A DNA stretch of 64,000 bases from DATEPR01 sp963780635 (lineage in GTDB: Bacteria; Actinomycetota; Actinomycetes; Mycobacteriales; Pseudonocardiaceae). Position 1 is the stretch's first letter. Each line of letters begins with the position of its first letter. Position numbers and translations under genes: made by a program. This document shows, one piece after another, positions 16,579 to 24,106 of this stretch. The DNA is taken from contig CAWACW010000010.1 of the NCBI GenBank assembly GCA_963780635.1, positions 558,001-622,000 on the forward strand, given 5' to 3'. Below the pieces are notes generated by a model that saw only the letters and a program-made list of their open reading frames with translations, was not told the DNA's origin and did no database searches.

Positions 16579-17253
16579 GTGGGCACCGAGTCGCCGTCGC
16601 CGAAGCTCCTGCTGGTGGAGGACGATCCCCAACTGGTGGGGATGTTGACGCGGTTGCTGACCGAGGAGGGCTACGCGGTCGACATCGCGCCGGACGGTCA
16701 GCGCGGACTGCACCTGGGACTGACCCGGACCTACGACGTCGTCCTGCTGGACCGGGGATTGCCCGCGATCGACGGCCTGGACCTGCTCACCCGGCTGCGG
16801 ACCAACGGGTTGACCACGCCGACGCTGATCCTGTCTGCCCTCGGCAATCCCGCGGACCGGGTGCACGGCCTGGATGCCGGTGCCGAGGACTACCTGGGCA
16901 AGCCGTTCGACATCGATGAGCTGCTGGCTCGGCTGCGTGCGCTGCGCAGGCGTCATCTGGAGGAGGCGCGGCGGCTGCCGGTGCCAGGTGGGGTGCTCGA
17001 CCTGGAGACGCGGCAGGTGGCCATCGCCGGTCGGCCGGTGGTGCGGTTGTCGCCTCGCGAGTGCACGCTGCTGGCGACCCTGGCCGCCCGACCGCGCAAG
17101 GTGTTCTCCCGCGACGAGCTGCGGGCGCTGGCTTTCGACGACGCCGGGGTGGAGACCGTCGAGACCTATGTGCACTACGTGCGCCGGAAGCTGGGCGCCG
17201 ACGTCGTGGACACCGTCCGCGGCCGGGGCTATCAGCTCGGTGCCTCGTCGTGA
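16579..17253 (+). CDS. OmpR-family response regulator
   Basis: 224 aa from the GTG at 16579. The receiver has LLLVEDDPQLVGML, phospho-acceptor Asp58 in YDVVLLDRGLPAIDGLD, and AEDYLGKPFDIDELLARL. The winged helix has LSPRECTLLATLAARPRKVFS and VETYVHYVRRKLGADVVDTV, the OmpR/PhoB layout. The TGA overlaps the kinase GTG by 4 nt, so regulator, kinase and ApbE form one coupled operon. CTTGG repeats upstream are a candidate autoregulatory site. It may also control the FMN-protein/reductase pair, which has the same motif. Confidence 0.9.
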   Translation: MGTESPSPKLLLVEDDPQLVGMLTRLLTEEGYAVDIAPDGQRGLHLGLTRTYDVVLLDRGLPAIDGLDLLTRLRTNGLTTPTLILSALGNPADRVHGLDAGAEDYLGKPFDIDELLARLRALRRRHLEEARRLPVPGGVLDLETRQVAIAGRPVVRLSPRECTLLATLAARPRKVFSRDELRALAFDDAGVETVETYVHYVRRKLGADVVDTVRGRGYQLGASS

Positions 17254-18512
17254 CGGAGCGGTCCGCACGTTCGGTCGACGAGGTGACGTTGCGGCGGACG
17301 GCCCGCCGGATCGGTATCCAGACCGCGGCGGGCTTCGCGGTGCTGGTGATCGGGCTGGCCGCGGTCGGCGGGCTGGTCGTGTTGCGCAGCCAGCATCAGG
17401 CCGACAACCGGCTGATCGCGATGGCGATCGCTCGGGCCGACGACGTGACGGATCCGCCTGCCGGGGTGTGGCTGGTCATCCGGCGCGGCGATCGGCAGGT
17501 CATCAGCCCCGGCCTGCCCAGCGGGCTGCCCGACCGGGCGCAGCTCGACCAGGTGGCGGCCGACCGCACGGCACACAGCACCGATTTCACCGCGCACCAT
17601 CGCGAGTACCGGGTTGACACCCAGCCACTGGCCGACGGCGGCGTGATCCAGGCCCTGCTCGACCTGAGCGCCGACCACGCCGAGCGGTACCGGCTGTTGG
17701 AGGCGCTCCTGGTCAGCGGTATCGCCGGCTTGCTCCTCGCGGCCGCCGTCGGTGCCTGGCTGGCCCGGCGCGCGGTCGCCCCGATGGCCGATGCCCTTGC
17801 CTTGCAACGCAGATTCGTCGCCGACGCCAGCCACGAGCTACGCACCCCGCTGACCCTGCTGAGCACTCGGGCGCAGCTGATTCGCCGCGGGCTGCGTCAG
17901 CACGGCGACACCGAGACCCTCCGGGCCGACGTGCACAGCCTGGTCACCGACGCGCACCACCTCAGCGACATCCTCGACGACATGCTGGTGGCCGCTGATC
18001 CTCGGGAGACCCGGACGGACGAGCTGGTCCGGCTGCCGGTGGTGGTGGCCGAGGCGGTCGAGTCCGCCCGGCCGCTGGCCGAAGCGCACGGGGTGCGCCT
18101 GACGATCGGCGACGCCACCGAGCCGCCGCCGGTCGCCGGTGCACAGGCGGCCCTGCGCCGTGCGGTGACTGCCCTGCTGGACAACGCGATCCGTCACGCC
18201 ACCAGCGAGGTTCGGGTGACCACGTCCTCGGCGGGCGGCGACGTGCTGGTCGACGTCGCCGACGACGGGCCAGGGGTCGCCCCCGAGATGGCGTCCACGC
18301 TGTTCACCCGGTTCACCACCTCGCGCGGCGACGGCAACCCCGGCGTGCGTCGTCGCTATGGCCTCGGCCTGGCCCTGGTCAGCGACATCGCCGCGCAGCA
18401 CGGCGGATCCGTGTCGGTCGTCGACAACGGCCATCCGGGCGCGACCCTGCGCATCCGGCTGCCCGCAGGGCAACGACGCCAAGGAACCTCCCAGCGCGAC
18501 CTGGCACCGTGA
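17250..18512 (+). CDS. Sensor histidine kinase
   Basis: 420 aa from the GTG at 17250. An N-terminal membrane helix (AAGFAVLVIGLAAVGGLVVL, about 27-46), an extracytoplasmic segment of about 110 residues, a second helix (LLVSGIAGLLLAAAVGAWLA, about 153-172), a short HAMP-like linker, His195 in VADASHELRTPLTLL, and an ATPase domain (TALLDNAIRHA, VADDGPGVAP, YGLGLALVSDIAAQHGG). It partners the overlapping response regulator. The signal is not known; its operon with ApbE and proximity to redox proteins suggest a redox or metal cue. Its stop overlaps the ApbE start. Confidence 0.9.
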   Translation: MTERSARSVDEVTLRRTARRIGIQTAAGFAVLVIGLAAVGGLVVLRSQHQADNRLIAMAIARADDVTDPPAGVWLVIRRGDRQVISPGLPSGLPDRAQLDQVAADRTAHSTDFTAHHREYRVDTQPLADGGVIQALLDLSADHAERYRLLEALLVSGIAGLLLAAAVGAWLARRAVAPMADALALQRRFVADASHELRTPLTLLSTRAQLIRRGLRQHGDTETLRADVHSLVTDAHHLSDILDDMLVAADPRETRTDELVRLPVVVAEAVESARPLAEAHGVRLTIGDATEPPPVAGAQAALRRAVTALLDNAIRHATSEVRVTTSSAGGDVLVDVADDGPGVAPEMASTLFTRFTTSRGDGNPGVRRRYGLGLALVSDIAAQHGGSVSVVDNGHPGATLRIRLPAGQRRQGTSQRDLAP

Positions 18513-19255
18513 GGACCGTGAAGGTGGTCGAGCACGTCATGGGCCTGCCGGTGTCGGTCGACGTCCGGGACGGCGCCGACGTCGGGTGTGTCGTGCGGCG
18601 GGCGTTCGCGTGGCTGCGTGAGGTGGACGCCCGGTTCAGCCCATACCGGCCGGACAGTGAGGTGTCCCGGATCGGCAGCGGACGACCGGGCGAGCACAGT
18701 GCCGACATGACCGAGGTGATCGGGCTGTGCGCGGACTACGAGCGCCGTTCCGGCGGTGCCTTCCGCGCGCATCTGCCCGGGCGGCGGTTCGATCCCAGCG
18801 GTGTGGTCAAGGGCTGGGCCGTGCAGCGGATGGCCGACCTGCTCCGGTCCCGGGGTGTCGAGCACTTCTGCGTCAACGCTGGTGGTGACGTCGTGGCCTG
18901 CGGCGAGCCCGAACCGGGCCGACCGTGGCAGGTCGGTGTCCGCCATCCCGACCTGCCCGACCGGATGTGCGTGGTCTTTGGCATCCGGGACGCCGCGGTG
19001 GCCACCTCCGGCTGCTACGAACGCGGGGAGCACATCCTGGACGGCCGCACCGGGCGACCGGCCACCGGCCTGGCCAGCATGACCGTGCTGGCCGAGAACT
19101 TGACCACGGCCGACGCGACGGCGACCGCCGGGTTCGCGATGGGACCCGACGGCATCGACTGGGCCGCGGCGCAACCGGGCTGTCTGGTGTTCGCGGTCGA
19201 CGCGGGACGCCGAGTGCACCGGTCGGCCGGGTTGGACCCGATGATCGTGCGGTAG
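18509..19255 (+). CDS. apbE: ApbE-family FAD:protein FMN transferase
   Basis: 248 aa from the GTG at 18509. Family motifs are present: FSPYRPDSEVSRI near residue 45, RRFDPSGVVKGWAVQRMADLL, FCVNAGGDVVACG, VATSGCYERGEHILDGRTGRPA, and TADATATAGFAMG with the Mg-binding Asp/Thr. ApbE uses FAD to attach FMN covalently to a Thr or Ser in target proteins. The target is almost certainly the convergent FMN-binding protein ending 4 nt downstream, which has the SGAT acceptor. The protein is shorter than secreted ApbE lipoproteins and lacks a signal peptide, so it probably acts in the cytoplasm or before export. Confidence 0.9.
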   Translation: MRTVKVVEHVMGLPVSVDVRDGADVGCVVRRAFAWLREVDARFSPYRPDSEVSRIGSGRPGEHSADMTEVIGLCADYERRSGGAFRAHLPGRRFDPSGVVKGWAVQRMADLLRSRGVEHFCVNAGGDVVACGEPEPGRPWQVGVRHPDLPDRMCVVFGIRDAAVATSGCYERGEHILDGRTGRPATGLASMTVLAENLTTADATATAGFAMGPDGIDWAAAQPGCLVFAVDAGRRVHRSAGLDPMIVR

Positions 19256-19259
19256 CGGC

Positions 19260-19745
19260 TCAGCCGGTCGCGTGGTCGATGGCGTACTGCACCGACTGCG
19301 CGTACCCGTCGGAGGTGTAGGTGGCACCGGACACCGAGTCGATCCGCGCGGACTGGGCGGTCAGCACCTCCCGCCGCAGGACCGGCGTGGCCTGGGCAGC
19401 GATGTGCACGCTGCGGTTCGCGCCGGACGGGGTCCGCACGTTGCGGACGTCGGTGATCCTGTTGCCCGAGAACGTAACGGCGACTTGAACCGGGCCGTAC
19501 GGCGTGCTCACGACAGCACCGTCGACCGCGTGCGGCCCGGCCGGGGTCGTGTTGCTGGTCGTCGGCGGTGCGATGGTGGTCGTGGGCCGGGTCACGCTGG
19601 ACGGTGCTGTCGTGGCGGGCAGCAGTGCCACTTCGTGGTGCACTGCCGGTTGCCCCGTGGCGGCCTTGGCGGCGACCACGAGACCGACGCCGGTCAGCAG
19701 CGCGACCAGGCCCGCGGGCCTGCGCCCAGGGTGAGGTGAGGTCAT
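19260..19745 (-). CDS. Membrane-anchored FMN-binding domain protein
   Basis: 161 aa. The N-terminal membrane helix (AGLVALLTGVGLVVAAKAAT, residues 11-30) is followed by a Thr/Pro-rich linker (about 44-70) and an FMN-binding domain ending RIDSVSGATYTSDGYAQS. The S-G-A-T motif at 139-142 is the ApbE acceptor, with FMN expected on Thr142. The linker suggests display outside the membrane. The ATG at 19745 overlaps the stop of the upstream ferric-reductase-like gene by 4 nt, so the two are co-translated. It is a likely single-flavin electron carrier accepting electrons from or through that reductase. Confidence 0.88.
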   Translation of the reverse strand: MTSPHPGRRPAGLVALLTGVGLVVAAKAATGQPAVHHEVALLPATTAPSSVTRPTTTIAPPTTSNTTPAGPHAVDGAVVSTPYGPVQVAVTFSGNRITDVRNVRTPSGANRSVHIAAQATPVLRREVLTAQSARIDSVSGATYTSDGYAQSVQYAIDHATG

Positions 19746-21091
19746 CGCAGGGAGAACTCCTCGGTGTGGATGTGGTGGGCAGGCACGCCCAGGCGGTGGA
19801 GCGAGGCGAGCACCTTCTCGGTCATGCCCGGCGGGCCACAGACGTAGACGCTGCGCTGCCACAGATCAGGCACGAGCCGGCGCAGCGAACCGGCGGAGAG
19901 CGGATCCCGACGCAGCTCGGCGCGCCTGCCGATCACGTAGTGCACGACGAGGCCGAAACGGGCCATCGAGTCCAGCTCGGCGCGCAGCGGAACGTCGCGC
20001 CAGCGGCTGGCCCGGTGCAGCAGCATCACGTCGGCCTGCTCGCGCAGCAGCTGCTCGGCGATGGCACGGATCGGCGCGATGCCCGACCCGCCCGACACGA
20101 GCAGTACCGGGTCGAGCCGGCGAGCCTGGGCGGTGAAGTGGCCGAACGGGCCTTCGGCCAGCACCGGCACACCACGGCGAAGGTGGGCCACCGCAGCGGA
20201 ATGGTCACCCGCGTCCTTGATGGTGATCCGCATCCGGTGGTCGTTCACGGGTGCCGACAGCGAGTACGGGTGTGCCGACCAGATGTGGCCGACGGTGACG
20301 AACCGCCACAGCAGGAACTGGCCCGGCTCCGCGCCCAGCTCGCTGAGATTGCGGCCGCGCAACCAGACACTGACCGTGTCGGAAGTCTCGCGGACGACGC
20401 GTTCCACGGTGATCGTGTGCCGAAACCAGCGCCGCACCGGCAGCACCACTCGCCACCACAGCACGGCCGCGGCGACCGCCGCGTAGCTGCCGATCCAGAG
20501 CAGCCGGGCAGTGGGGTCGGCCACGAAGTCCGTGCCGCTGGAGATCTGGTGGAAGAACGCGAGTGCCACGGCGAGGTATGCCGCCAGGTGCAGCAGATAC
20601 CAGGCCTCGTAGGACAACCGCTGCCGGGCGACGCGGGCACTGGTGACCGCGACGGCGAGGAACAGACCCATCCCGATCAACGCGGTGAGCATGTCGGGGT
20701 AGGTGGTGACGATCTCGCCGAACGCGGACCAGGGCCCGTGTCGTTCGGTCATGGCCAGGCCTGCGGTTACCAGTAGCACGTGGGCCACCAGTACGAGCAC
20801 GACGTTGGTGCCCAGGCCGCGATGCCACGCGGTCAACCGGTCGAACCCGATGGCATGTTCGAACCACGGCAGGCGGGCCATCAGCAGCAGCTGTACCAGG
20901 GCGAGATACGCACCGACCAGCCCCGCGACCCGTCCGGCGGCGGTGAGGACGGCACCGGGCTGGTCGAGCACACCCGACGCGGGATCGAACCACCAGAAGC
21001 CGCAGACGACCAGACCACCGATCAGGAGCAGGGCACGTACCGCCCAGTGCGGCGACCCTCGCCTGCTCTCGGTGTGGATGGCACTGGACAT
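19742..21091 (-). CDS. Ferric-reductase-like transmembrane NAD(P)H:flavin oxidoreductase
   Basis: About 449 aa from the ATG at 21091. The first half has six membrane helices of the ferric-reductase-like type with His in helices (LTAWHRGLGTNVVLVLVAHVLL, YLLHLAAYLAVALAFFHQ), then a ferredoxin-reductase FAD domain (WLRGRNLSELGAEPGQFLLW, HPYSLSAPVND) and an NAD(P) domain (PVLLVSGGSGIAPIRAIAEQ, SVYVCGPPGMTEKVLASL). It should move electrons from NAD(P)H via FAD to membrane heme and outward acceptors. It is co-translated with the FMN-binding protein. CTTGG repeats lie just upstream of the start. Confidence 0.9.
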   Translation of the reverse strand: MSSAIHTESRRGSPHWAVRALLLIGGLVVCGFWWFDPASGVLDQPGAVLTAAGRVAGLVGAYLALVQLLLMARLPWFEHAIGFDRLTAWHRGLGTNVVLVLVAHVLLVTAGLAMTERHGPWSAFGEIVTTYPDMLTALIGMGLFLAVAVTSARVARQRLSYEAWYLLHLAAYLAVALAFFHQISSGTDFVADPTARLLWIGSYAAVAAAVLWWRVVLPVRRWFRHTITVERVVRETSDTVSVWLRGRNLSELGAEPGQFLLWRFVTVGHIWSAHPYSLSAPVNDHRMRITIKDAGDHSAAVAHLRRGVPVLAEGPFGHFTAQARRLDPVLLVSGGSGIAPIRAIAEQLLREQADVMLLHRASRWRDVPLRAELDSMARFGLVVHYVIGRRAELRRDPLSAGSLRRLVPDLWQRSVYVCGPPGMTEKVLASLHRLGVPAHHIHTEEFSLR

Positions 21092-21110
21092 ACCGTCAGT
21101 CTGTCCGGCG

Positions 21111-21138
21111 AATCTTGGCCCAGCTTTGGAATGCTTGG
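21111..21138. promoter_or_regulatory. CTTGG-type direct repeats upstream of the reductase operon
   Basis: CTTGG at 21114-21118, TTTGG at 21125-21129 and CTTGG at 21134-21138 lie 20-47 nt upstream of the reductase ATG. The 11- and 20-bp steps resemble the repeats at 16448-16515, suggesting both promoters belong to the response regulator encoded at 16579. Confidence 0.5.
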
Positions 21139-21189
21139 TGGCCAAGGAATGTCACGACAATGTGGGGGCCGCGGAATGCGCAGGCCAAA

Positions 21190-21465
21190 CGCGGCGGACG
21201 GTGGCGGCGTCCATGCCGCGCTGGCGACCTCCTGCCCTGCCGACGATCGCCGCGCGACCGGCGAGCAGGACGTACTCCAACACGCGCCGTCGCGGCAGAA
21301 GTGGATCGAGTCGGGATCGCCTTCGTGTTCACCACGGACACCGAGCGACAGATCAGCCCGCCGTCCATCCCTGTCCGGCGGTGAGGCTCATCAGCCTGCC
21401 CACGCCGTCCCGGTCGTTCGTCTCGAACGGATCAGGCTGGGTGGTGTCCTCACCACGTCACTATT
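21190..21465 (-). pseudogene. ppdK: Pyruvate phosphate dikinase C-terminal remnant
   Basis: Minus-strand pieces in successive frames read EDTTQPDPFETNDRDGVGRL, then ADLSLGVRGEHEGDPDSIHF, then SCSPVARRSSAGQEVASA. The corresponding PPDK C-terminus has DPFETIDRDGVGRLV, DLSLGVCGEHGGDPDSIHFF and YVSCSPFRVPIARLAAGQ. The active-site Cys of PPDK (C-G-E-H-G-G) is replaced by Arg (R-G-E-H-E-G), and the frame changes at least twice. Only about the last 90 residues remain. PPDK genes occur in hypoxia clusters of other actinomycetes, matching this neighbourhood. Confidence 0.75.
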
Positions 21466-21466
21466 C

Positions 21467-21490
21467 GGCCTGCGGCCTGCGGCCTGCGGC
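21467..21490. repeat. Tandem 7-bp repeat GGCCTGC x3
   Basis: Three consecutive GGCCTGC units followed by GGCC lie at the upstream edge of the PPDK remnant. The remaining bases to 21553 hold no gene I can support. It may be a slippage scar. Confidence 0.8.
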
Positions 21491-21553
21491 CAAGATCCCC
21501 GATCGAGGGACCCCTGTCGCCACGAGCCCCGGATGATGAACGACTAGTTGGAT

Positions 21554-21832
21554 TCATCCGACACGCCTCAAACTCGGGCGACGTCCCCTTGCTATCTGAA
21601 TGTCGACGTCCAATGCGCTTGCTCTGAATGGTGTCCGCTGGTCGTCAAGAACAACCACATGCAACACGGTATCGATTTCGGGAAGCGATCCCGAGGTGCG
21701 CATGGATGGCAACTTGGTCAGATCGACCGATCCGATCAGGCCGCCCGCCGTTACAACCTCCAAGCCCCACGGCATTACTCGGATCACGCGCACGTCGAAC
21801 TCGCAGTCGAGCGTCGCTTCCTCATCAGCCAC
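21554..21832 (-). CDS. Small protein with S1-like beta-barrel pattern, unknown
   Basis: 92 aa, GTG at 21832. CEFDVRVIRVMPWGLEVVTA-GGLIGSVDLTKLP resembles an S1/OB barrel (strand, G-L-E-V, G-x-x-G-x-V-D). GC content is lower than that of its neighbours, and amino-acid use is protein-like. Its start overlaps the end of the preceding open frame (stop 21825-21827), so the two appear co-translated. The ribosome site is weak. I do not recognise a named family. A pairing of a partner protein with a small S1-like protein could be an immunity or RNA-binding arrangement, but nothing shows that. Confidence 0.55.
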   Translation of the reverse strand: MADEEATLDCEFDVRVIRVMPWGLEVVTAGGLIGSVDLTKLPSMRTSGSLPEIDTVLHVVVLDDQRTPFRASALDVDIQIARGRRPSLRRVG

Positions 21833-22064
21833 CGCTCGGCACCCACTCTCTGTTGAGGGTCAACTCGTTGAACCGCCACATCCGCTCAACGGGAATCTGG
21901 AATTCGATTCTTGCGGATCCGCCCGGACCTTGCCAGTCGTATCGGTGTGCTGTGCCGAAAAACTCGCCCAGGAAGTCCTGGTGCATGTCATAGCGCACCG
22001 ATCCATTGGCGAAGTCCCACCCGACCGCTGCTCGGCCGGCGAGGACGGGTGCCGACGAGTCCGG
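21825..22064 (-). pseudogene. Unrecognised open frame, probably 5'-truncated gene
   Basis: The minus strand from about 22019 to the TGA at 21825 reads as plausible protein: WDFANGSVRYDMHQDFLGEF, then FGTAHRYDWQGPGGSARIEF, then RMWRFNELTLNREW. Aromatic and acidic content is high and unlike a shadow frame. No good start precedes it: only an internal GTG at 21998, without a ribosome site. The frame begins directly after the in-frame TGA of the CBS protein. It may be the 3' end of a gene whose 5' end was lost, or a very short gene of 57 codons. Family unknown. Confidence 0.45.
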
Positions 22065-22775
22065 TCATACCCGCCGTGGCCGGTGCAGGATGCCTTCGTT
22101 CTCCGGTGCCGTGCCGTCATCGAATGTCGAGTCGTCCGTGCCGTAGGTGAGGTCGTTGACCACGTCCACGACGCCGTCCACCCGCCTGGTCAGCGCGGTG
22201 GCGATGGGTACGAGGCTGGCGCGGTCGAGCTGGCCGCGCAGCGTCACGACGCCACCGTGCACGTCGACGTCGATGCCGGCCGGGTCGACGAGCAGTTCGC
22301 GCGGCAGCACCTCGTCGCGGATCTCGGCCCTGATCGCGTCGTCCGGCCGGACGAAGACACGGACCAGGTCGTGCCTGCTGAGGATGCCGACCAGACGATC
22401 GTCGGTATCGACCACCGGCAGCCTTTTGATCTGCCGGTCGGTGAACAGCTGGGTGGCTGCGGTCACATCGGTACCTGCCGCGACCGTCACCGCGGGGCTG
22501 GTCATGAGGTGGGCTGCGGTCAGGTCGGTCTGGAGCCGCGGCCGGCGCCGCGGATGCCGCCGCCAGGGCATGCGGTGGTTCGGACCGGACTGCGACCGCG
22601 GCCGTACCAGATCGGCCTCCGACACCACTCCGATGACCCGGCCCTCGAGGTCGGTCACGGGAACGCCACTGATGTCGTGTTCGGTGAGCAGGGTGGCGAT
22701 GTCCTTGAATGTCGTGTCGCCCCGAACCGACACCACCTCGCGGGTCATCAGGTTCTCGATCGTGCGGTGTTTCAC
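22065..22775 (-). CDS. CBS-pair and BON domain protein (first of three)
   Basis: 236 aa, GTG at 22775 after AGGGAGGA. Two CBS motifs: NLMTREVVSVRGDTTFKDIA with GVPVTDLEGRVIGVVSEADL, and HLMTSPAVTVAAGTDVTAAT with RLPVVDTDDRLVGILSRHDL. Between them is a basic loop (RRHPRRRPR). The C-terminal 70 residues form a BON-like domain (GIDVDVHGGVVTLRGQLDR...VDGVVDVVNDLTY). CBS pairs bind adenosyl nucleotides. Relatives such as Rv2626c and the CBS proteins of the Streptomyces hypoxia cluster are induced under low oxygen. It is downstream of the Rv1733c-like gene on the same strand, 36 nt away. Confidence 0.9.
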   Translation of the reverse strand: MKHRTIENLMTREVVSVRGDTTFKDIATLLTEHDISGVPVTDLEGRVIGVVSEADLVRPRSQSGPNHRMPWRRHPRRRPRLQTDLTAAHLMTSPAVTVAAGTDVTAATQLFTDRQIKRLPVVDTDDRLVGILSRHDLVRVFVRPDDAIRAEIRDEVLPRELLVDPAGIDVDVHGGVVTLRGQLDRASLVPIATALTRRVDGVVDVVNDLTYGTDDSTFDDGTAPENEGILHRPRRV

Positions 22776-22811
22776 GGCATTCCTCCCTGGTGCTGGCGTC
22801 GAATGTGGTCG

Positions 22812-23411
22812 TCAGTTCGTGCGCTGGTTCCAGCGCGGGGCGATCCGCTGCCACTCGGCGTCCCAGGCTGCGTAGCGCTTGCGGTTGAGACGCCAGTGGA
22901 CGAACGCGACCGCCGCTGCCAACAGCGCGAGGACGCCACCCATCGTGGCGATGACCGTCATCCCGCCGCGCGTCCACGCCTGATCAGGGCTCAAGGGTGC
23001 GTTGGTCAGCGCGCCGGTGGGCGTGGTCCAGATCCGCACCGTGGTCCCGGCCCGCGAACCTTCGGCTCCCTTGACCACGCCGGTGTGCCGGCTGCCCGGT
23101 GGGTAGGTCCACCGTGCCCGGACGGGCACCTGGATGACCGATTCGCCCTGGAAGGTGACCGGCGCGTCGTGCGTGAGTGTCGCGGCCACGGGCCTGCCGG
23201 CGGCCGTCTGTTCGGCTGACACGGCCAGGTTGTGCTGGTAGGACCAGGCGCCGATGGCCATCGCGAGCGGCACAGCGGCCACGGCCAACGCCAAGGCCGC
23301 GAGCAGGGCGATGCCCTCCAGCCGGTCGGAGGAGCGGCGGATGGGGTTGCGTCCCCAGCCGACACTCCGTGCCAGCGATGACAGCTTCTGTCCGTAGTGC
23401 CTGCCGTTCAT
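22812..23411 (-). CDS. Rv1733c-like two-helix membrane protein
   Basis: 199 aa from the ATG at 23411 after GAGGAGG. Helix 1 (IALLAALALAVAAVPLAMAIGAW) follows a basic N-terminus; an extracytoplasmic segment with VPVRARWTYPPGSRHTGVV and AGTTVRIWTTPTGALTNAPL follows; helix 2 is MTVIATMGGVLALLAAAVAFV; and a basic tail ends RWNQRTN. This layout is that of Rv1733c, a dormancy-regulon membrane protein of Mycobacterium tuberculosis of unknown function. It lies with CBS, USP and DevS-like genes, which supports the assignment. It immediately follows the GAPDH remnant; its upstream frame is continuous with that remnant. Confidence 0.75.
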   Translation of the reverse strand: MNGRHYGQKLSSLARSVGWGRNPIRRSSDRLEGIALLAALALAVAAVPLAMAIGAWSYQHNLAVSAEQTAAGRPVAATLTHDAPVTFQGESVIQVPVRARWTYPPGSRHTGVVKGAEGSRAGTTVRIWTTPTGALTNAPLSPDQAWTRGGMTVIATMGGVLALLAAAVAFVHWRLNRKRYAAWDAEWQRIAPRWNQRTN

Positions 23412-23539
23412 GTCAGCCTCCTCGTCCGGCCTGGACTTCTGTGTCGCAAGATTCGTCCGAGCCATTTCCGCGAACGAGGGCACTTGGCCGGGTAGGCGGC
23501 GGTCGGTGGTCGATGCCTGCGGGCCGTCGAGCCGCGGCG

Positions 23540-23963
23540 CCGTCAGGACGGCCGCGATCCCGACCAGGTGGTCCGGCTCGGCCAGGCGGGCCGTGTAGGC
23601 CCCACTCGTTGTCGTACCAGCCGAACACCTTGACCCACCCGTCGCTCACCCGTCGCTCACCCTGGTCGGGCCGGCATCGAACACGCAGGAGGACGGATCG
23701 CCGATGCTGTCGCGCGACACGATGGGCTCGTCGCCGTAGCGCAGGATGCCCTTGCGAGCGCCGCGCAGGGTGTCCTCGCCGGAGGCGATCGTCCGGCGCC
23801 AGCGACCGTAGGTGGAGTCGTAGTGCAACAGGTGCGCCGTCGTCGCCGGTGCCATGGTGTCGCTGGTGGCGACGACCTCGATGCCGGTGTCGTCGTGGGC
23901 CATCACCCTACGGACGAACTCCCGGCCGACCCGGCCGAAGCCGCTGATGCCCGGGCGAATCGT
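23540..23963 (-). pseudogene. gap: Glyceraldehyde-3-phosphate dehydrogenase remnant with internal deletion
   Basis: The minus strand reads TIRPGISGFGRVGREFVRRV, then HLLHYDSTYGRW and ILRYGDEPIVSRD, the first 100 residues of GAPDH. The start codon position is ACG, not ATG. At about 23645 the sequence jumps to WVKVFGWYDNEWG, the final GAPDH motif, then shifts frame into YTARLAEPDHLVGIAA. The catalytic Cys region and about 200 residues are missing. The junction carries an 11-bp tandem duplication. The gene cannot make an active enzyme. Confidence 0.85.
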
Positions 23964-24106
23964 CCTGGTCTGCCTTCCCGGGTGGTTCGCTTTCCCCGTG
24001 GCGCCATGGTGGGTGCGTTCGGAAACGGTGCCCAGGACCCGAAGTCCCCGCCTGTGGCCACCAGCGGCCGTCGTCGGAGGCGCGCACGCTCGGCTTGTCG
24101 TCATGG

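Noticed and set aside
21467..21490. GGCCTGC repeats as a CRISPR or attachment site
   Set aside because: Only three 7-bp units without spacers; a simple tandem repeat.
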